Shown: positions 5,765-8,091 of the stretch, piece by piece
How the letters are laid out: the number at the start of each line of letters is the position of its first letter
Position numbering within the stretch: the stretch's first letter is position 1
Assembly: GCA_004556565.1 (NCBI GenBank)
Contig: SFGN01000128.1
Coordinates: 1 to 8,091 of the forward strand
Origin: Lachnospiraceae bacterium
GTDB taxonomy: Bacteria > Bacillota_A > Clostridia > Lachnospirales > Lachnospiraceae
Length of the DNA: 8,091 nucleotides
Reading direction: 5' to 3'
Notes under the pieces: model-generated
The model's database searches: none
The model's input: the letters and a program-made list of their open reading frames with translations, nothing else
What the model was told of the DNA's origin: nothing
Made by a program: the position numbers and the translations under genes

Positions 5765-5959
5765 TTATCTTATTTTATTTCTCTTTGATGTATCTTTTGA
5801 ATCCGACTTCCCATCATTTCCATCTTTATTCTCTTTTTGCTTATTGTTTTCCTGGTTTGCACTTCTTCCATTATTTCGATAATTTTTTTGTTTCTTCAGC
5901 ACACACTCTTCATCAATTTCGTACACAGCATTTCCATCGATTACCAGCCGCCGTTTCAT
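5765..5959 (-). CDS. Small protein with conserved-looking IDGNAVYEIDEEC head, function unknown
   Basis: A 64-residue protein with two distinct parts. Residues 1-22 (MKRRLVIDGNAVYEIDEEC then VLK) have an alternating pattern that suggests a beta-hairpin. I recall similar short heads in uncharacterised Clostridia proteins, but cannot verify this. Residues 23-64 are low-complexity, rich in Lys, Asn, Asp and Ser, and probably disordered. There is one cysteine (Cys19) and no signal peptide or membrane segment. A GAGG ribosome binding site stands 8 nt before the ATG, and this is the main reason for calling it real. It is convergent with the cysteine-rich gene and divergent from the 6077 gene. No function is assigned. 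Confidence 0.65.
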   Translation of the reverse strand: MKRRLVIDGNAVYEIDEECVLKKQKNYRNNGRSANQENNKQKENKDGNDGKSDSKDTSKRNKIR

Positions 5960-6003
5960 TTCATTTTCCTCTTTTTCTTTAAAATATGTATAATTCTTTC
6001 ATT

Positions 6004-6032
6004 TTGTCCTGTACATCAATCATATTTATAAC
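6004..6032 (+). promoter_or_regulatory. Candidate sigma-A promoter of the 6077-7011 gene pair
   Basis: TTGTCC (6004-6009, 4 of 6), a 17-nt spacer and TATAAC (6027-6032, 5 of 6). Transcription would begin near 6039, giving a leader of about 38 nt to the ATG at 6077. The region is AT-rich, so this is a moderate call. Confidence 0.45.
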
Positions 6033-6076
6033 TTTGTGTTCATATATTAAATACAACGCAGAATACCGGAGTGCTT

Positions 6077-6637
6077 ATGGAGGAAAAATCAGGCTGCCCT
6101 ATGACACCTTTCGATGAAATTACGACTCCGGCTGACATTCGGACGTTAAAGCTGATGATTCCTTATATCCCGTTTCCTGCCCGCAGATATTTGGGGATTT
6201 TTATTAAATTTCAGGAATTACAATCAACCATCCATTTCTTTCGGAATCCCGACAGCCGAATCTGTCATGCACACAGTACCGGCCCTCCACCTTCCTTATG
6301 GGATATTCTGGAGGAGATAACTCCGTTTCTCCGCCCGGAAGAAGCGGAAACGGTAAATAATCTGAAAAATATTTTGAATATGATGGAAATGGTACAGATG
6401 ATGCAGTCCATGCAGTCAACAGACAACCCGGATTCCAATTCCCACTCTTCAGACAATCCGTTTTCTGATATGAGTTCTCCATTGAATATGCTTATGGGGA
6501 TGCTCTCTCCCGAGCAGAAAAATATGTTTGATATGTATCAGTCACTATTTTCTGACAGTGATTCCGGAGATACTGCTTCCGACACAGATGCATCCTCCGG
6601 CGGAGTTTCCGCTTCTGAACAAGATTCCACTCTTTAA
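6077..6637 (+). CDS. Uncharacterised acidic/Met-rich protein, first of a pair
   Basis: A 186-residue protein that I cannot assign to a named family. The best ordered part is residues 10-55: DEITTPADIRTLKLMIPYIP, then FPARRYLGIFIKFQELQSTI, which reads as amphipathic helices. A second helical segment lies at 73-113 (LWDILEEITPFLRPEEAETV and a methionine-rich stretch NMMEMVQMMQSMQ), and a third, MLMGMLSPEQKNMFDMYQSLF, at about 138-158. The linker (115-135) and the tail (159-186) are Ser/Asp/Asn-rich and probably disordered. There is no signal peptide or transmembrane segment, so it is cytosolic. The start is the ATG at 6077, 5 nt after GGAG; a GTG at 6071 has no such site. It is followed 89 bp later by the 94-residue gene in the same direction, with no terminator between. 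Confidence 0.75.
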   Translation: MEEKSGCPMTPFDEITTPADIRTLKLMIPYIPFPARRYLGIFIKFQELQSTIHFFRNPDSRICHAHSTGPPPSLWDILEEITPFLRPEEAETVNNLKNILNMMEMVQMMQSMQSTDNPDSNSHSSDNPFSDMSSPLNMLMGMLSPEQKNMFDMYQSLFSDSDSGDTASDTDASSGGVSASEQDSTL

Positions 6638-6650
6638 AGATATTATTAAG

Positions 6651-6683
6651 TTACTAAAGATGTATTTATAAGCACATTAGTAA
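6651..6683 (+). other. AT-rich inverted repeat between the paired genes
   Basis: TTACTAA (6651-6657) and TTAGTAA (6677-6683) form a 7-bp stem, extended by TGT/ACA with a bulge. No T-run follows, so it does not look like a terminator. It could be an mRNA-stability element or a regulator site in the gap upstream of the 6727 gene. Confidence 0.3.
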
Positions 6684-6726
6684 TTCACACTCATTGAAAA
6701 CAGTATTATTTCAGGAGGTTTCAAAC

Positions 6727-7011
6727 ATGAATGAATGGATCGATCACCCTTTACTGAAAGATATGGATCCTGCCAAAGCAGAGCTGTTCCGCCGTGCAGC
6801 AAAGCAGGTTTCCGGAAAATCCGGCAAGGATATGGCACCGATTATGCTTGCGCTGATTACCAGCGCAAACCGCCAGGGCATCCGCTTTACACCTGAAGAA
6901 ATGGATCTGATACTGACAGTTCTTAAAGAGGGAAAACCACCGGAAGAACAGGCACAGATTGACCGTACCGTCCAGATGGTAAAGACACTCATCCGGACAA
7001 ATATGAAATAA
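6727..7011 (+). CDS. Uncharacterised small helical protein, second of the pair
   Basis: A 94-residue soluble protein beginning MNEWIDHPLLKDMDPAKAEL. It appears all-helical: helix about 15-29 (AKAELFRRAAKQVSG), helix 35-50 (KDMAPIMLALITSANRQ), the motif GIRFTPEEMDLILTVLKEGK (51-70), then EEQAQIDRTVQMVKTLIR. The pattern is regular and free of low complexity, which points to a real folded domain, but I know no function for it. The start at 6727 has AGGAGG 8 nt upstream; the frame opens earlier, at 6694, with no ribosome binding site. Both members of the pair share methionine-rich helices and a (S/T)PE(Q/E) turn before a helix (SPEQKNMFDMY here upstream, TPEEMDLIL in this one). I infer that they are co-transcribed and might interact. 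Confidence 0.85.
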   Translation: MNEWIDHPLLKDMDPAKAELFRRAAKQVSGKSGKDMAPIMLALITSANRQGIRFTPEEMDLILTVLKEGKPPEEQAQIDRTVQMVKTLIRTNMK

Positions 7012-7037
7012 CAGGTTCTTTCCGCTTTATTTGTTTC

Positions 7038-7066
7038 TTTACATCCTGTTTTATTTCATGTAAAAT
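7038..7066 (+). promoter_or_regulatory. Promoter of the TruA-like gene
   Basis: TTTACA (7038-7043, 5 of 6 of the -35 consensus), a 17-nt spacer and TAAAAT (7061-7066, 5 of 6 of the -10 consensus). Transcription would start near 7073, leaving a leader of about 75 nt. This excludes the upstream in-frame start at 7067 and supports the ATG at 7148. A weak GCGGC/GCCGC stem (7078-7098) lies in the leader. Confidence 0.6.
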
Positions 7067-7147
7067 ATGACGCAAAAGCGGCTATGCATACTTGCCGCCG
7101 GATTCACGCCGGTACGTCTTACATCTCATATAGAACAGGAGTATCCT

Positions 7148-7933
7148 ATGCAGAATATTAAACTTATAACAGCATATGACGGCACCCGTTACCAGGGCTG
7201 GCAGTGCCGGAACCGCTGCGATGCTTCCGGAACAATTTCAGGAAAAATAACAGATGTTCTTCACAAAATCACAGGGGAAGAAATCGTGCTGAACTGCGGA
7301 TTCAGGACAGAAGCCGGATTTCATGCTTCCGGGCAGACGGTAAATTTTAAATTAAACCATTCCTGTAATCTGCAGCAAATCAAAAAAGATATGAACCATT
7401 ACCTTCCTCAGGATATCGTAATCTTATCCGCTCAAGAGGTTCCTGAAAGATTCCATGCAGGCCTCAATGCAAAAGCAAAGACTCTCGTATGCCGAATTGA
7501 TACGGGTACAGTCTCCAATGTATTTACCAGACGTTACTGTTGGCATATGCCCGGTGTCCCCGATATCAAAAAAATGGAGAAGGCCGCACAGATGCTCTGC
7601 GGGAAACATGATTTTATGCCATTTTCTTCGGGAAAGAAAAAGAAAGCAGCTGAAAAGAATATGTTTTCTATCAGTTTTCTCCGGCTTCCGGAAAATGAAT
7701 TGCAGATTGAATTTGAAGCCGATGATTTTCTTCATAAAATGCCGCAGTCTCTTGCCGGAATATTGATTGATATTGGCTACGGAAGGAAATCTCCCGACTG
7801 CATCAAAGTTATTTTTTCCGGAGAAATTAAAAAAACTTCTAATCTTTTTATCGAAGATATGACAGCACAAAACCCGGGCAGTTACTGCCCGGGCCATGCA
7901 TTCTGTCTGAAACAAATTCGATATGATTTATAA
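7148..7933 (+). CDS. Divergent TruA-like tRNA pseudouridine synthase paralogue
   Basis: A 261-residue protein with the full layout of TruA, which converts U38-40 of the tRNA anticodon arm to pseudouridine. Recognisable parts are ITAYDGTRYQGWQ (8-19), the catalytic loop region GFRTEAGFHASGQTVNF (51-67), LPQDIVILSAQEVPERFHA (86-104), LCGKHDFMPFSS (150-161), DDFLHKMPQSLAGILIDIG (192-210) and the C-terminal PGHAFCLKQIRYDL. Hallmark residues differ. The invariant Asp of RTDAGVHA (Asp60 in E. coli TruA) is Glu55. The Tyr residues of the usual KTYxY motif are Leu113 and Cys115. The Arg of HMVRNxVG is Gln200. The frame is intact, with AGGAG 6 nt before the ATG and its own promoter, so it is expressed but probably altered in activity. 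It is unlikely to be the cell's housekeeping TruA. The gene is convergent with the SLH gene. Confidence 0.85.
   Translation: MQNIKLITAYDGTRYQGWQCRNRCDASGTISGKITDVLHKITGEEIVLNCGFRTEAGFHASGQTVNFKLNHSCNLQQIKKDMNHYLPQDIVILSAQEVPERFHAGLNAKAKTLVCRIDTGTVSNVFTRRYCWHMPGVPDIKKMEKAAQMLCGKHDFMPFSSGKKKKAAEKNMFSISFLRLPENELQIEFEADDFLHKMPQSLAGILIDIGYGRKSPDCIKVIFSGEIKKTSNLFIEDMTAQNPGSYCPGHAFCLKQIRYDL
7869..7893 (-). terminator. Terminator of the SLH gene, inside the TruA-like coding sequence
   Basis: A perfect 9-bp GC-rich palindromic stem, CCCGGGCAG (7873-7881) and CTGCCCGGG (7885-7893), with a 3-nt loop. On the minus strand it is followed by TTTTGTG; on the plus strand by CCATGCATT, with no T-run. It therefore points to termination of the minus-strand gene, about 65 nt after its stop codon. 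On the plus strand the same bases encode residues 243-249 (PGSYCPG) of the TruA-like protein. Confidence 0.7.
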
Positions 7934-7958
7934 TCATTTTGATATCTGAACCAATATA

Positions 7959-8091
7959 TCAGTAAAGTTCTGTATACCGGCTGATGATCGTTGCACATTC
8001 GGCACGATTTGTGCTTCCCTGCGGATCGAGATGTTTCGGCTCTTCACCTTTTCCGCTGATGATACCTTTTGCCGTACACCATTTCATACCA
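7959..8091 (-). CDS. 3' end of an S-layer homology (SLH) domain protein
   Basis: Only the last 43 codons and a TGA stop lie in the window; the rest is beyond the right edge. The translation reads GMKWCTAKGIISGKGEE, PKHLDPQGSTNRAECATI, ISRYTELY. This matches the second half of an SLH repeat: the W-(C/A)-x-x-KGI-(I/V)-SG segment, an L-x-P-x-G-x-x-x-R-A-(E/Q) segment and the final helix ATIISRY. SLH domains usually attach exported proteins to pyruvylated secondary cell-wall polymers, so this is probably the C-terminal anchor of a cell-surface protein. The catalytic or binding part cannot be seen. It converges on the TruA-like gene with 25 bp between the stop codons. Confidence 0.85.
   Translation of the reverse strand, partial: GMKWCTAKGIISGKGEEPKHLDPQGSTNRAECATIISRYTELY

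Noticed and set aside
5980..5988. CATATTTTA as a sporulation -10 box for the minus-strand small gene
   Set aside because: It fits CATANNNTA, but in a very AT-rich stretch, and would put the transcription start almost at the ribosome binding site.
7011..7049. ACAGG / CCTGT pairing after the 6727 gene as a terminator
   Set aside because: Only 5 bp with a loop of about 29 nt, and it overlaps the promoter of the next gene.
7067..7147. Earlier start of the TruA-like gene at 7067
   Set aside because: It directly abuts the -10 box of the candidate promoter and has no ribosome binding site; TruA homology begins at the ATG at 7148.
7424..7915. 163-codon open frame on the minus strand opposite the TruA-like gene
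   Set aside because: The plus-strand frame matches a known family along its full length; the minus frame has no recognisable motif.
7940..7961. TGATAT / ATATCA inverted repeat after the TruA-like gene as its terminator
   Set aside because: Six AT pairs with a 10-nt loop and no T-run; too weak to call.

Overview
The window looks like chromosomal DNA of a low-to-moderate GC Bacillota (Clostridia), most likely a Lachnospiraceae-type gut anaerobe. This rests on gene order ylxM-ffh-rpsP-khpA-rimM-trmD, strong AGGAGG-type ribosome binding sites, intrinsic terminators, a high-cysteine/glycine small protein of a kind I recall from Lachnospiraceae, and an S-layer homology (SLH) tail. It is an inference from gene content, not a database result.

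Left part (about 26-3957, minus strand): a translation and protein-export block read right to left. A promoter near 3929-3957 should start ylxM (SRP-associated helix-turn-helix protein). It is followed 1 bp later by ffh (SRP GTPase), then rpsP (ribosomal protein S16) and khpA (KH-domain RNA chaperone). A strong terminator-like hairpin (1601-1639) and a 182-bp spacer separate these from rimM (30S maturation factor) and trmD (tRNA m1G37 methyltransferase), which are 1 bp apart. A hairpin with a T-run (26-55) lies after trmD. rplS, the usual next gene, would lie off the left edge. trmD carries an in-frame 18-bp x3 tandem repeat that encodes a charged insert.

Middle (about 3941-5041, minus): a subtilisin-family (S8) serine protease with an intact catalytic triad and no signal peptide or propeptide, so probably cytosolic. 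Its terminator is a long inverted repeat, and one arm of it holds the -35 box of the ylxM-ffh promoter.

Right part (about 5042-8091, accessory): a plus-strand cysteine/glycine-rich 78-residue protein made of two tandem hydrophobic units, preceded by a possible sporulation-sigma -10 element and followed by a clear terminator; a minus-strand 64-residue protein with a conserved-looking head and a low-complexity tail; a divergent plus-strand pair of unknown genes (6077-6637, 6727-7011); and a plus-strand TruA-like pseudouridine synthase with its own promoter. The TruA-like protein has changed the catalytic Asp to Glu and lost other hallmark residues. At the right edge the 3' end of a convergent minus-strand SLH-domain gene enters the window, and its likely terminator lies inside the TruA-like coding sequence.

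The left block is ordinary housekeeping with some unusual regulatory layout. The less described material is the small-protein region at 5338-7011 and the divergent TruA paralogue. I see no mobile element, CRISPR array, tRNA or rRNA.
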